Origin: Rheinheimera sp. EpRS3
Lineage (GTDB): Bacteria; Pseudomonadota; Gammaproteobacteria; Enterobacterales; Alteromonadaceae
Reading direction: 5' to 3'
Assembly (NCBI RefSeq): GCF_001513785.1
Contig: NZ_LNQS01000009.1
Coordinates: 578,236-642,235, forward strand
DNA length: 64,000 bases
This document shows positions 36,151 to 45,543 of the stretch, in pieces. The notes beneath the pieces were generated by a model. That model was not told where the DNA came from and made no database searches. It was given only the letters and a program-made list of their open reading frames with translations. Numbering within the stretch: position 1 is the stretch's first letter; each line of letters begins with the position of its first letter. The position numbers were made by a program, and so were the translations under genes.

Positions 36151-38538
36151 ATGAAATTCAGTGAAGCTTGGTTACGCGAGTGGGTAAATCCAGCCATTGA
36201 CACCAACACCTTATCTGAACAGCTGTCTATGGCAGGCCTGGAAGTTGACGGCATTGAAACCGTAGCCGGACAATTCAGTGGTGTAGTGGTGGGCGAAGTG
36301 GTTGAATGTGGCCAGCACCCTGATGCCGATAAGTTACAGGTAACCAAAGTCAATGTTGGCGGCAACGAGCTGCTGGATATTGTGTGTGGTGCTAAAAACT
36401 GCCGTAAAGGCTTAAAAGTGGCAGTGGCGACTGTGGGCGCTGTATTGCCGGGCGATTTTACCATTAAAGCTGCTAAGCTACGCGGCCAGCCCTCAAACGG
36501 CATGTTGTGTTCATTATCAGAGCTTGGTATGGCTGAGGATTCTGATGGCATTATCGAACTGCCGCACGATGCGCCGGTCGGGCAGAATATCCGCCAGTAT
36601 CTGCAACTGGATGACCATATTATTGAAGTAGATTTAACACCAAACCGTGCCGACTGCTTAGGTATTAAAGGCCTGGCGCGTGAAGTTGGCGTGTTAAATA
36701 AGCAAGCCGTATGCGAGCCGCAAATTACCCCGGTTGCCGCGACAATCAGCGATAAAAAAGGCATTACGTTAAGCGCCCCGGATGCTTGCCCGCGTTATTT
36801 AGGCCGTATTGTACGTAATGTAAATGTACAGGCACCAAGCCCCTTGTGGCTGACTGAAAAACTACGCCGTTGTGGCGTGCGTAGCATTGATGCGGTGGTT
36901 GATATTACCAATTTCGTGCTACTGGAGCTGGGCCACCCGATGCATGCCTTTGATCTGGCCAATATAGACGGTGACATCAACGTACGTCTGGCAACCGAGG
37001 GCGAAAAGCTGGTATTGCTGGATGAAAGCGAAGTCACGCTAAAAGCCAATACCCTGCTTATTGCCGATAACAGCAAAGCGCTGGCGATGGCCGGTGTGTT
37101 TGGTGGCTTGCATAGCGGTGTTACCGCACAAACTAAAGGCGTATTTTTAGAAAGCGCATTCTTTGCTCCGCTGGCCATTGCCGGTAAAGCGCGCCAATAC
37201 GGTTTACACACTGATGCATCACACCGCTACGAGCGCGGCGTGGACCCGCAGTTGCAACATGCCGCGATGGAGCGGGCAACGGCGTTATTACTACAAATTT
37301 GTGGTGGCGAAGCCGGGCCGGTTGTTGAAGCTGTATCTGAGCAGCATTTACCTGCAGTTGCCAATATCAGCCTGACAGAAACCAAGCTGGCGCGCATTTT
37401 GGGTATCAGCATTGCTAAAGCTGAGGTAACGGCTATTTTCAGCCGGTTGGGGCTGAATGTAAGCGAAACAGCCGATGGTTGGCAGGTTAGTGTTCCGGGT
37501 TATCGCTTTGATATCAGCATTGCTGAAGATTTAATTGAAGAAGTCGCCCGGGTATACGGTTACAACAGTATTCCGAATGTCGCGCCGCAGGCTGCACTGA
37601 AAATGCGCAGCTTTAACGAGGCAGGGCTGAATGTTCAACGTTTGCGCACCGTGCTGGTAGATAGAGGGTATCAGGAAGCGATTACCTATAGTTTTGTTGA
37701 TCCTAAAGTACAGCAGCAGCTGCTTCCACAGCAAACTGCACTGGTGTTGCCTAACCCGATTTCAGCCGACATGTCGGCTATGCGGTTAAACTTATGGCCG
37801 GGTTTGTTGCAAACTGTGCAATATAACCAGAATCGCCAGCAAAGCCGCATTCGTTTATTTGAGTATGGCCTTAAATTTATACCTGATGCTACAGCAGAAG
37901 GCGGTGTGCGCCAGGAAGCCGTGATCGGCGGTGTTATTGTTGGTTCTATGCATAACGAACACTGGAATATGGAAAACCGTACTGCGGATTTCTATGATGT
38001 TAAAGGCGATGTTGAGGCGCTGTTGGCGCAAACGTCAGCCACAGAGCAGTTCCGCTTTGTTACTGCTGAGCACAGTGCTTTGCATCCGGGGCAAACGGCA
38101 GCGATTTATCGAGGCGATGTGTTGGCCGGCTATGTAGGCGCACTGCACCCGGAGGCCGAGCGTAAACTTGGCATTAAAGGTAAAGCCTATCTGTTTGAAC
38201 TTAATGTCGCTGCGCTTGGTCTGCGTGATATAGTGCAGGCACGTGAGCTGTCTAAGTACCCTGCCAACCGGCGCGATTTAGCGCTGGTAGTGAAATCAGA
38301 GGTGCGTTTTGCTGATATAGCTGCTACTATAAAAAAAGTTGGCGGAAATCAATTAGTTGACCTAAAATTGTTTGACGTGTACACAGGACCGGGTGTGGCA
38401 GAGGGTTTTAAATCGCTGGCCATTGCTCTGACCCTGCAGGATATAGCGCGTACCCTGGAAGATAAAGATATCCAACAGTTGGTAAATCAAGTAGTTAACG
38501 CGCTTGGTGAAGAGTTCAACGCAACGTTGAGGGATTAA
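36151..38538 (+). CDS. pheT: Phenylalanine-tRNA ligase beta subunit
   Basis: A 795-residue protein (E. coli 795) with, in order, a tRNA-binding EMAP-like domain (about 40-148), the B3/B4 editing domain (about 210-380), the B5 domain (about 400-470), the catalytic-like core (to about 690) and the C-terminal FDX-ACB anticodon-binding domain ([16 protein letters not shown] onward). The editing domain clears misacylated Tyr-tRNA-Phe. ihfA follows after two bases. Confidence 0.97.
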   Translation: MKFSEAWLREWVNPAIDTNTLSEQLSMAGLEVDGIETVAGQFSGVVVGEVVECGQHPDADKLQVTKVNVGGNELLDIVCGAKNCRKGLKVAVATVGAVLPGDFTIKAAKLRGQPSNGMLCSLSELGMAEDSDGIIELPHDAPVGQNIRQYLQLDDHIIEVDLTPNRADCLGIKGLAREVGVLNKQAVCEPQITPVAATISDKKGITLSAPDACPRYLGRIVRNVNVQAPSPLWLTEKLRRCGVRSIDAVVDITNFVLLELGHPMHAFDLANIDGDINVRLATEGEKLVLLDESEVTLKANTLLIADNSKALAMAGVFGGLHSGVTAQTKGVFLESAFFAPLAIAGKARQYGLHTDASHRYERGVDPQLQHAAMERATALLLQICGGEAGPVVEAVSEQHLPAVANISLTETKLARILGISIAKAEVTAIFSRLGLNVSETADGWQVSVPGYRFDISIAEDLIEEVARVYGYNSIPNVAPQAALKMRSFNEAGLNVQRLRTVLVDRGYQEAITYSFVDPKVQQQLLPQQTALVLPNPISADMSAMRLNLWPGLLQTVQYNQNRQQSRIRLFEYGLKFIPDATAEGGVRQEAVIGGVIVGSMHNEHWNMENRTADFYDVKGDVEALLAQTSATEQFRFVTAEHSALHPGQTAAIYRGDVLAGYVGALHPEAERKLGIKGKAYLFELNVAALGLRDIVQARELSKYPANRRDLALVVKSEVRFADIAATIKKVGGNQLVDLKLFDVYTGPGVAEGFKSLAIALTLQDIARTLEDKDIQQLVNQVVNALGEEFNATLRD

Positions 38539-38540
38539 GA

Positions 38541-38837
38541 ATGGCGCTTACCAAAGCCGATTTAGCAGAACGTCTGTTTACAAAATTTGGTGTTAGCAAA
38601 CGCGATGCCAAATTAATAGTGGAAGCTTTTTTTGAAGAGATCCGCGCAGCTCTGGAAGCGGGGGATCAGGTTAAGTTATCAGGCTTTGGCAATTTTGACC
38701 TGCGGGTTAAAAATCAGCGCCCTGGCCGTAATCCAAAAACGGGTGAGGATATTCCTATTTCTGCCCGTTGTGTCGTGACTTTTCGGCCGGGACAAAAGTT
38801 AAAGTCCCGTGTTGAGGTTGGCACCAGTAAAAAATAA
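38541..38837 (+). CDS. ihfA: Integration host factor subunit alpha
   Basis: The 98-residue protein is HU-like: [24 protein letters not shown], then [20 protein letters not shown] with the beta-arm proline that kinks DNA. Length equals E. coli IhfA (99). It pairs with IhfB to bend DNA at specific sites for recombination, replication and transcription. It lies two bases after pheT, and a strong terminator closes the pheST-ihfA operon. Confidence 0.97.
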   Translation: MALTKADLAERLFTKFGVSKRDAKLIVEAFFEEIRAALEAGDQVKLSGFGNFDLRVKNQRPGRNPKTGEDIPISARCVVTFRPGQKLKSRVEVGTSKK

Positions 38838-38862
38838 GTTATTGTTATTGTGAATAACAAAG

Positions 38863-38895
38863 CGGCAAGTTGCGCAGGCAACTTGCCGTTTTTTT
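38863..38895 (+). terminator. Rho-independent terminator of pheST-ihfA
   Basis: CGGCAAGTTGC and GCAACTTGCCG form an 11-base stem with a four-base loop, followed by seven T. Confidence 0.95.
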
Positions 38896-38926
38896 ATGCA
38901 TGTAACACTGCGCGGCTAAAATTTTC

Positions 38927-38954
38927 CGATCCAAATTGTTTCGCCTGCTGTAAT
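38927..38954 (+). promoter_or_regulatory. Candidate ECF-sigma (RpoE/ChrR type) promoter
   Basis: CGATCC at 38927 and TAAT at 38951 are separated by exactly 18 bases. This resembles the TGATCC-N18-TAA pattern recalled for the singlet-oxygen-responsive RpoE of Rhodobacter sphaeroides, whose regulon includes phrA and Cfa-like genes; here one base of the -35 differs. It lies about 30 bases ahead of the ybgA start and ahead of the whole phrB-cfa operon. No sigma or chrR gene is in the window. Confidence 0.45.
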
Positions 38955-38984
38955 TAATATTGGCTTGAATTAAACGGTAATATT

Positions 38985-39926
38985 ATGACGATAAAAGTAG
39001 GGATCAGTGCCTGCGTGCTGGGTGATAAAGTGCGCTACGATGGCGGACATAAAGCATCGGCTTTTTGTTTACAGCAACTGGCACCTTTAGTTGAATATGT
39101 AGCAATATGCCCGGAAATGGCTATTGGCATGAGCTCCCCGCGTCCGGCAATCAGGCTGCAGTTAGACGACGGGCAAAATGTGCATCTGGTGCAAAGTAAT
39201 AACAGCAACATTGACCATACCGCTGCCATGCTGGACTTTACCGCGAAAAAGCTGCCTGAGTTAGCAGATTTTTGTGGTTATATCGTCTGTGCCAAATCAC
39301 CCAGTTGTGGCATGGAGCGGGTAAGGTTATTTGATGCTGCAGGCCAGCAGCTTGGCAAGCTGGGGGTAGGCCTTTATACCCGCCAATTGATGCAGCACTA
39401 TCCCTGGTTGCCGGTAGAAGAAGATGGCCGTTTATTTGATGCCGCACTAAAAGAAAATTTTATCTGCCGCGTATTTAGCTGCTACGACTATCAGCAGAGT
39501 ATGCAAGACGGTTTTTCTGTCGGTAAGCTGGTGGCATTTCACAGCCGCTATAAATTTCTGGTTATGGCGCATAGCCCGGTGGCATACCGCGAATTGGGCC
39601 GGCTGGTTGCCCAGGCTAAACTGTTTTCAGCGCAGGAATTACAACAGCGTTATCTGCAGGATTTAATGCAGGCACTGAAGAATATCGCTACCCGTAAGCA
39701 ACATACCAATGTGCTGCAGCATTTGCAGGGCTTTTTAAAACATGGTTTAACGGCAGAAGCGAAGCAAGAGCTGTCTGAGCTGATCCATCGCTACCGCCAG
39801 GGCTTTGTGCCGCTAATGGCACCACTGACCTTGTTGCAGCATCATTTAAAGCAATTCCCTAATGCTTATATCAGCGCCCAGCGGTACTTTTCACCTTATC
39901 CTGAAAACCTTGGGCTGAGGGCCTGA
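38985..39926 (+). CDS. ybgA: YbgA-like DUF523-DUF1722 fusion protein
   Basis: The 313-residue protein has DUF523 at about residues 3-150 (GISACVLGDKVRYDGGHK, CPEMAIGM and CAKSPSCG, whose cysteines could bind a metal or cluster) and DUF1722 at about 185-305. This is the domain order of E. coli YbgA, which also lies just upstream of the photolyase gene. The molecular role is unsettled. It begins the operon and phrB starts one base after its stop. Confidence 0.88.
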   Translation: MTIKVGISACVLGDKVRYDGGHKASAFCLQQLAPLVEYVAICPEMAIGMSSPRPAIRLQLDDGQNVHLVQSNNSNIDHTAAMLDFTAKKLPELADFCGYIVCAKSPSCGMERVRLFDAAGQQLGKLGVGLYTRQLMQHYPWLPVEEDGRLFDAALKENFICRVFSCYDYQQSMQDGFSVGKLVAFHSRYKFLVMAHSPVAYRELGRLVAQAKLFSAQELQQRYLQDLMQALKNIATRKQHTNVLQHLQGFLKHGLTAEAKQELSELIHRYRQGFVPLMAPLTLLQHHLKQFPNAYISAQRYFSPYPENLGLRA

Positions 39927-39927
39927 T

Positions 39928-41349
39928 ATGCAGCAGTTGAATGTGGTTTGGTTACGTAACGATTTACGTAGTTTTGATAATGCAGTGCTTAGCAGTGCAA
40001 CAGAAGATGCCGCCAGAACCGGTGCCGGGGTTATTGCTTTGTATATTGCCACGCTAAAAACCTGGCAATTACATGATATGGCGCCAATTAAGCAGGATCT
40101 TATTCGCCGGCGTGTTAAGCAACTACAACAAGAACTGGCAACGCTTAATATCCCTTTATTAGCCGTAGAGGGTAGCAGTTACCAGCAAATACCCGCTGTG
40201 TTTAATCAGCTGGGGCAACATTTTTTATTAAAAGTATTTGGGCAAAGTGAATATGAACTGCGCGAGCAGCAGCGTGATAACGCGGTTGAGCAAGCTGTGC
40301 TGGCATTAAATGGCCAGTTTATCCGCTTTGATACGCAGTGCATTATGCCACCGGGTTCTGTACGCACTCAGCAGGGTGATATCTACAAGGTGTTTACCCC
40401 ATTTAAGCGCAGCTGGCTGGCGCAGTTAAAGCAGCACGGCGTCAGCTGTTACGCCCGGCCTAAACCAGTGGCGCAAGTTGAACTTAAGCTGCCGGATTTT
40501 CCGCCGTTAAAAGCCGGCGATAACAGCTCTGCAGAGTGGCCGGTAGCAGAGCATGACGTATTGCAGCTAATGCGTGCTTTTTGCCGCGAAAAAGTGAAAG
40601 ACTATCAAACAGCCCGTGATTTTCCAGCCATAGAAGGTACTTCAAAACTGTCGGCTTATCTGGCAATAGGTGTTGTTTCTGCCGCACAGTGCATTGCACG
40701 TTTGCAACTGGAAGCCGCCGACAGCTGGCAGCAGGATAAAAGCGGTGCGGAAGTCTGGTTGTCTGAGCTTATCTGGCGTGAGTTTTATAAACACATTTTG
40801 CTGGCTTATCCCGATTTAATAAAACATCAGCCATTTCAGGCTGAAACCGCCGCTATTCGCTGGAGTAACAACTCTTCGCTGTTTAAAGCCTGGTGTGATG
40901 GTATGACCGGGTATCCGATTGTTGATGCGGCGATGCGCCAGTTAAACCAAACCGGCTGGATGCATAACCGCCTGCGCATGATCACGGCCAGCTTTCTGGT
41001 AAAAGATCTGCACATCGACTGGCGCTGGGGCGAGCGATACTTTATGTCAAAGCTGATTGACGGTGACTTTGCGGCCAATAATGGCGGCTGGCAATGGGCT
41101 GCTTCTACCGGTACCGATGCTGCGCCTTATTTCCGTATTTTTAATCCGGTCAGCCAGAGTGAAAAGTTTGATCCAAAGGGTGACTTTATCCGTTTCTATG
41201 TGCCACAGCTAAGTAAGCTGCAAGGTAAAGCTGTACATTGGCCACATGGGGCTGGGATTGCTAACGGTTATCCGGCGCCGGTTGTTGACCACGGTGCAGC
41301 ACGTAAACACACATTAGCGCTTTTTGCAGAGGTAAAGAAAAAAGCATGA
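39928..41349 (+). CDS. phrB: Deoxyribodipyrimidine photo-lyase (class I CPD)
   Basis: The 473-residue protein (E. coli 472) has the N-terminal antenna domain (VVWLRNDLRSFDN at residues 6-18) and the FAD domain with WLSELIWREFYKH, DAAMRQLNQTGWMHNRLRM and NNGGWQWAASTGTDAAPYFRIFNP. The tryptophans of the electron-transfer chain are visible. It splits cyclobutane pyrimidine dimers with blue light. The next gene overlaps its stop (ATGA), so expression is coupled. Confidence 0.97.
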   Translation: MQQLNVVWLRNDLRSFDNAVLSSATEDAARTGAGVIALYIATLKTWQLHDMAPIKQDLIRRRVKQLQQELATLNIPLLAVEGSSYQQIPAVFNQLGQHFLLKVFGQSEYELREQQRDNAVEQAVLALNGQFIRFDTQCIMPPGSVRTQQGDIYKVFTPFKRSWLAQLKQHGVSCYARPKPVAQVELKLPDFPPLKAGDNSSAEWPVAEHDVLQLMRAFCREKVKDYQTARDFPAIEGTSKLSAYLAIGVVSAAQCIARLQLEAADSWQQDKSGAEVWLSELIWREFYKHILLAYPDLIKHQPFQAETAAIRWSNNSSLFKAWCDGMTGYPIVDAAMRQLNQTGWMHNRLRMITASFLVKDLHIDWRWGERYFMSKLIDGDFAANNGGWQWAASTGTDAAPYFRIFNPVSQSEKFDPKGDFIRFYVPQLSKLQGKAVHWPHGAGIANGYPAPVVDHGAARKHTLALFAEVKKKA

Positions 41350-41789
41350 ATACTGCAGCAGCTCCACGCATTGAACAATTTTTGGCGTTTTATAATGGTT
41401 TGTCCAGCCAGAATATGCAGAAATTGCAGCAGTTGTATCATGCTGACGTCAGCTTTATCGACCCGGTACATGAGCTACATGGCCGCAACGCGCTGACAGA
41501 GTATTTTGATCATGCCTACGCCCGTTTGCAGCACTGCGAATTTACTGGCTTGCAGCAAATGGAGCACGGTGAGCAGGGCTTTCTCAGCTGGCAGATGCAG
41601 TTTAGCCACCCGGCAATTGGTAAAGGTAAAACCATAATAGTGCACGGTTGCAGTGTATTACGCTGGCAGGACGGGCTGATTATTTATCACCGCGATTACT
41701 ACGATTTAAGCGAAATGGTGTTTCAGCACTTACCGGTTATTGGCTGGTTAACCACTAAAGTAAAACAACGTATGGCCAACGGGCAGTAA
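41346..41789 (+). CDS. NTF2-like (SnoaL-type) protein of the photolyase operon
   Basis: A 147-residue protein with the NTF2-like pattern: FLAFYNGLSSQNMQKLQQLY, DVSFIDPVHELHGRNALTEYF, then alternating strands and IIYHRDYYDLSEMVFQHLPVIG. The conserved D-P-x-H pair is typical for this subfamily, which I recall next to phrB and the flavin oxidoreductase in many Alteromonadales and Vibrio genomes. It overlaps phrB by four bases. The substrate is unknown; a role in lipid or pigment chemistry is inferred only from the neighbours. Confidence 0.8.
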   Translation: MNTAAAPRIEQFLAFYNGLSSQNMQKLQQLYHADVSFIDPVHELHGRNALTEYFDHAYARLQHCEFTGLQQMEHGEQGFLSWQMQFSHPAIGKGKTIIVHGCSVLRWQDGLIIYHRDYYDLSEMVFQHLPVIGWLTTKVKQRMANGQ

Positions 41790-41824
41790 TTTAGCCAAAA
41801 GATAGAGTGGTATAAGGGAGCAGT

Positions 41825-43081
41825 ATGCGTATAGCGGTAGTGGGTGGTGGTATTTCGGGCATGATGGCGTGGTATCTGTTGCAGCAAAAGCATGATGTAA
41901 CGCTACTGGAAGCTAACGATTACCTTGGTGGTCACACAGCAACAACAGACGTTGAAGTTGCGGGTAAGTCGTATGCTATTGATACTGGTTTTATTGTGTT
42001 CAATAACTGGACTTACCCAATATTTAACCGTTTTATCGCTGAGCTCGGTGTAGAGTTTGAGCACACCACAATGAGCTTTTCAGTAAAAAACAGTGCGCAG
42101 GATCTGGAATACAACGGTAACACCCTGGCCAGTTTATTTGCCCAGCGCCGCAATGTGTTGCGGCCATCATTCTGGCTAATGCTTAGTGACATTATGCGTT
42201 TTAATAAACTGGGTAAGCGCTTGCTGGCAACTGATGATGCTGATCTGAATTTAGCGCTGGGAGACTTTTTGCTGAAACATGATTTTGATAACGGTATCCG
42301 TGACAACTATTTAATGCCAATGGGCGCTGCGATCTGGTCGGCAGGTTTGGCGGATATGCCGGCCTTTCCGGTACGTTTTTTTCTGCGGTTTTTTAATAAT
42401 CATGGTTTGCTAAATATTACTGACAGGCCGCAGTGGTCAGTCATTAAAGGGGGTTCCAGAAGTTATGTACAGGCTCTACTGGCAAAACTGGGGCATGACA
42501 AGGTAAAACTACAGCAACAGATTAGTGCTGTTTCGCGCGATGAACACGGCGTAACACTAAGCTTTGCTGATGGGCGCACTGAGCACTACGACAAGTTGAT
42601 ACTTGCCTGCCACAGTGACCAGGCGCTACGTTTGCTGGGTGATAACGCCACAGAACAAGAGCGTGCAGTATTAGGCGGTATTGCTTACCAGCAGAACGAA
42701 GTGGTGCTGCATACTGACACCCGCTTACTACCCAAACGGGAGCGTGCCTGGGCTGCCTGGAATTATAATCTGGATGCTAATGTAAATGATCGCGCTACGC
42801 TTACCTACAACATGAATTTACTGCAAGGGATCAGTGCACCGGTCACGTTTTGTGTCACGCTGAATAATACTCAGGCTATTGATCCGGCTAAAATTATCCG
42901 TGTTTTCCAGTACGATCATCCGGTATACAACCATTACACTCTGGCCGCACAGCTGCAGCGGCATAAAATCAATGGCCATCATCAGACCTATTATTGCGGT
43001 GCCTACTGGCATAACGGCTTTCATGAAGACGGTGCCAGAAGCGCGGTAGAGGTTGCTGCGTTGTTAGGTGTGGATTATTAA
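41825..43081 (+). CDS. FAD-dependent oxidoreductase (amine-oxidase family)
   Basis: The 418-residue protein begins with the Rossmann FAD motif VVGGGISGMMAWYLL and EANDYLGGHTATTDV, and later has YDKLILACHSDQALRLL and YYCGAYWHNGFHEDG, the C-terminal FAD contact. It belongs to the amine-oxidase/phytoene-desaturase-like group found beside DUF1365 and Cfa-type genes. In Rhodobacter, related genes belong to the singlet-oxygen regulon and take part in making modified (furan-type) fatty acids, as I recall; transfer of that function here is inference. Confidence 0.85.
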   Translation: MRIAVVGGGISGMMAWYLLQQKHDVTLLEANDYLGGHTATTDVEVAGKSYAIDTGFIVFNNWTYPIFNRFIAELGVEFEHTTMSFSVKNSAQDLEYNGNTLASLFAQRRNVLRPSFWLMLSDIMRFNKLGKRLLATDDADLNLALGDFLLKHDFDNGIRDNYLMPMGAAIWSAGLADMPAFPVRFFLRFFNNHGLLNITDRPQWSVIKGGSRSYVQALLAKLGHDKVKLQQQISAVSRDEHGVTLSFADGRTEHYDKLILACHSDQALRLLGDNATEQERAVLGGIAYQQNEVVLHTDTRLLPKRERAWAAWNYNLDANVNDRATLTYNMNLLQGISAPVTFCVTLNNTQAIDPAKIIRVFQYDHPVYNHYTLAAQLQRHKINGHHQTYYCGAYWHNGFHEDGARSAVEVAALLGVDY

Positions 43082-43845
43082 TGCACTCTGGCCATGCGGT
43101 ATATCAGGGCGAAGTAGGGCATTTGCGCGTATCCCCGCGCGAGTATGGCTTTAGCTACCCGCTGGCGCATTACTGGCTTGATTGCAACATGCTGGATAAA
43201 ACCTCATTGCAAGCCTGTGGTATTGCGTTTGAACGCTTCGGCGCGCTGAGCTTTCGGCGCAAGGATTATCTGCCAGGCAGCGGCAGTGTACACAGCGCAG
43301 TATGTAGCAAAGTCGCTGAGCTTGGTGGCACCACTACACCGGCAAAAGTGTATATATTGACGCCACTGGCTAATTGGGGGCTGTATTTCAGCCCGTTAAC
43401 ACTTTACTACTGCTATGATGAACAAGATCATTTTTGCTATTTGTTGGCCGAAGTAACCAATACGCCCTGGAATGAGCGTCATTATTATTTGCAGACTATG
43501 CCGCTGCATGCTTTGGATGACGGTTTGCATCATTTTGTGCACGAGAAAGCGTTTCACGTATCACCATTTCATCCAATGAATATGCAATACCATTGGCAAA
43601 TCAGCACTCCGGCTCAGCATTTACATTGCAGCATTCGCAATACTGAGGCAGAGAAACAAATTTTCAGTGCCTGGATCACGTTAACCCGGCATGAGCTCAG
43701 CGCTGCCTGGCGGCGAAAATGGCTGATCCGCCAGCCATGGCAAAACGTACAGGTAGTACTACGAATATACTGGCATGCCGTTAAACTTTATTTTAAAAGA
43801 GTACCTGTGCATGCCCACCCCAAGACGAAGGATACAAATGCATGA
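43081..43845 (+). CDS. DUF1365 protein
   Basis: The 254-residue protein shows DUF1365 marks: VYQGEVGHLRVSPREYGFSYPL, YLPGSGSVHSAV, LYYCYDE and KAFHVSPFHPMNMQYHW. The family is always near flavin oxidoreductase and Cfa-like genes and is thought to act on lipids, but its reaction is not known. Its ATG overlaps the previous stop by one base (TAATG) and its own stop overlaps the next start (ATGA), which implies fixed stoichiometry. Confidence 0.9.
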   Translation: MHSGHAVYQGEVGHLRVSPREYGFSYPLAHYWLDCNMLDKTSLQACGIAFERFGALSFRRKDYLPGSGSVHSAVCSKVAELGGTTTPAKVYILTPLANWGLYFSPLTLYYCYDEQDHFCYLLAEVTNTPWNERHYYLQTMPLHALDDGLHHFVHEKAFHVSPFHPMNMQYHWQISTPAQHLHCSIRNTEAEKQIFSAWITLTRHELSAAWRRKWLIRQPWQNVQVVLRIYWHAVKLYFKRVPVHAHPKTKDTNA

Positions 43846-45083
43846 CCATGAGCCTTACTGAAGCTTCAGTGTTTGATAATCTGAGCTGGTTTGACCGCTT
43901 ATGCCGCAAATTTGCGCTGGACTTTATCAGCCAGTTAAAACATGGCGATATTACCGTTGTAGAAGGCAACCAGCGCTTGCGCTTTGGTGATGAGCACGCC
44001 GAATTAAAAACGGTTATTACCGTTGTCGACCCGGGTTTTTACCAGAAAATGGTAATGGCCGGCTCAGTTGGCGGTGGTGAAGCTTATATTTACGGTTGGT
44101 GGCGCTGTGACAACTTAACGGCTTTGGTACGTATTTTTGCTCTTAACCTTGCCACTCTGGATAAGCTAGATTCAGCCATAACCCGATTAGGCCGTCCGCT
44201 GTTAAAACTACTGAACTGGCGTAACCGTAATTCAAAACAGCAAGCCAGAAAAAATATCGCGGCACATTATGATCTTGGTAACGACATGTACCGGCTGTTT
44301 TTAGACAGTAGCATGATGTATTCCAGCGCCGTTTATCCTGATGCTGCAGCCGATCTGGCCCAGGCACAGCAGCACAAACTGCAAATGATCTGTGAAAAGT
44401 TACAGTTAAAGCCTGACGATCATCTGATTGAAATCGGCACTGGCTGGGGCAGCATGGCGATATTTGCCGCGCAGCACTATGGCTGCAAAGTTACCACTAC
44501 TACCATATCACAGCAGCAGTACGACTACGCCAAGGCCCGTATTGAGGCATTGGGGCTGCAGCAGCAAATAACCCTGTTGCTGAATGATTACCGCGATCTG
44601 ACAGGCCAGTATGACAAGTTAGTGTCGATAGAAATGATAGAAGCGGTGGGCGAAGACTATCTGGATACCTATTTTGAAAAATGCGCCAGCCTGCTTAAAC
44701 CAGACGGTTTAATGGTGCTACAGGCTATTACCATCGTTGATCAGCGCTACAGCCAATACGTGCGTGAGGTAGATTTTATTAAGCGTTATGTGTTTCCCGG
44801 TGGTTGTTTACCTTCGGTCAGCCGGATGACAGATGCCATTGGCCGCAAAACTGATCTGGTTGTGCGCCATCTGCAGGATATTGGTTTTGATTACGCCCGT
44901 ACGTTAAGAGACTGGTGCGATAATTTTATGCACGCCCGCGATAAGGTACATCAGCTGGGGTATGACGATAACTTTGTCCGGCTATGGCACTTTTATCTTT
45001 GCTACTGTGAGGGCGGTTTTAGAGAGCGCGCCACCAGCGCCGTGCATTTAGTTTTATCCAAACCGCAAAACCGCAGTGCTTAA
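43842..45083 (+). CDS. Cyclopropane-fatty-acid synthase family methyltransferase
   Basis: The 413-residue protein has the SAM-binding motif LIEIGTGWGSMAIFAAQHYG (about residues 194-213), the AHYDLGNDMYRLFLD motif at about 141-155 and YVFPGGCLPS, all typical of the Cfa family. It transfers a methyl or methylene group from S-adenosylmethionine to unsaturated acyl chains of membrane lipids. Position at the end of the photolyase operon, rather than the classical cfa location, suggests a specialised role under light or singlet-oxygen stress. A terminator follows. Confidence 0.92.
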   Translation: MTMSLTEASVFDNLSWFDRLCRKFALDFISQLKHGDITVVEGNQRLRFGDEHAELKTVITVVDPGFYQKMVMAGSVGGGEAYIYGWWRCDNLTALVRIFALNLATLDKLDSAITRLGRPLLKLLNWRNRNSKQQARKNIAAHYDLGNDMYRLFLDSSMMYSSAVYPDAAADLAQAQQHKLQMICEKLQLKPDDHLIEIGTGWGSMAIFAAQHYGCKVTTTTISQQQYDYAKARIEALGLQQQITLLLNDYRDLTGQYDKLVSIEMIEAVGEDYLDTYFEKCASLLKPDGLMVLQAITIVDQRYSQYVREVDFIKRYVFPGGCLPSVSRMTDAIGRKTDLVVRHLQDIGFDYARTLRDWCDNFMHARDKVHQLGYDDNFVRLWHFYLCYCEGGFRERATSAVHLVLSKPQNRSA

Positions 45084-45169
45084 CGGTTTATATTTCGGAA
45101 AAAGTTGCAATGACACCGGTAAAAGCTACTTACGTTTATTAAATATAATTTAACAATTCGCTCTAAGCT

Positions 45170-45210
45170 AAAAATAACACTATGAAAAATATAGTGTTAT
45201 TTTTATTTTT
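45170..45210 (+). terminator. Rho-independent terminator of the phrB-cfa operon
   Basis: AAAAATAACACTAT and ATAGTGTTATTTTT form a long A+T-rich stem with a seven-base loop, followed by more T. It starts about 87 bases after the cfa-like stop. A short frame (45182-45238) for an 18-residue hydrophobic peptide runs through the right half; see findings. Confidence 0.75.
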
Positions 45211-45317
45211 ATTTGTGGTATATGCCTTGCTTTACTAATGTTGCTACTGCAATACGTGACTGAGTAATTAAAACGTATTTGCAGTGTTTAGTATCTAACT
45301 AACAGTGGAGCAAGATT

Positions 45318-45509
45318 ATGAATAGTGATATTGCAGAAGGCAAATGGCGTCAGGTTAAAGGCTCTGTTAAAGAAAAATGGGGCAAGTTAACTGACGATGA
45401 TCTGGCAGAAGTAAATGGCCGCTTTGAAAAGTTCTGTGGCAAAATGCAAGAGCATTATGGCATGACCCGCGAAGAAGCCGAAGACGAGTTTAAGCGCTTC
45501 AGAGAATAA
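45318..45509 (+). CDS. CsbD-family stress protein
   Basis: The 63-residue protein reads MNSDIAEGKWRQVKGSVKEKWG and ends in helical charged sequence (GMTREEAEDEFKRF), the CsbD/YjbJ family pattern. Such proteins are abundant, small and induced under general stress in many bacteria; the mechanism is not known. A GTGGAG site precedes the ATG. It is a single gene closed by a bidirectional terminator. Confidence 0.92.
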   Translation: MNSDIAEGKWRQVKGSVKEKWGKLTDDDLAEVNGRFEKFCGKMQEHYGMTREEAEDEFKRFRE

Positions 45510-45521
45510 TGCCACCAGATT

Positions 45522-45543
45522 AAAAGGGCCGTATGGCCCTTTT
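45522..45543. terminator. Bidirectional terminator between csbD-like and cvfB-like genes
   Basis: AAAAGGGCC and GGCCCTTTT pair around GTAT. The A- and T-ends serve both strands, and the two flanking genes converge on it. Confidence 0.85.
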
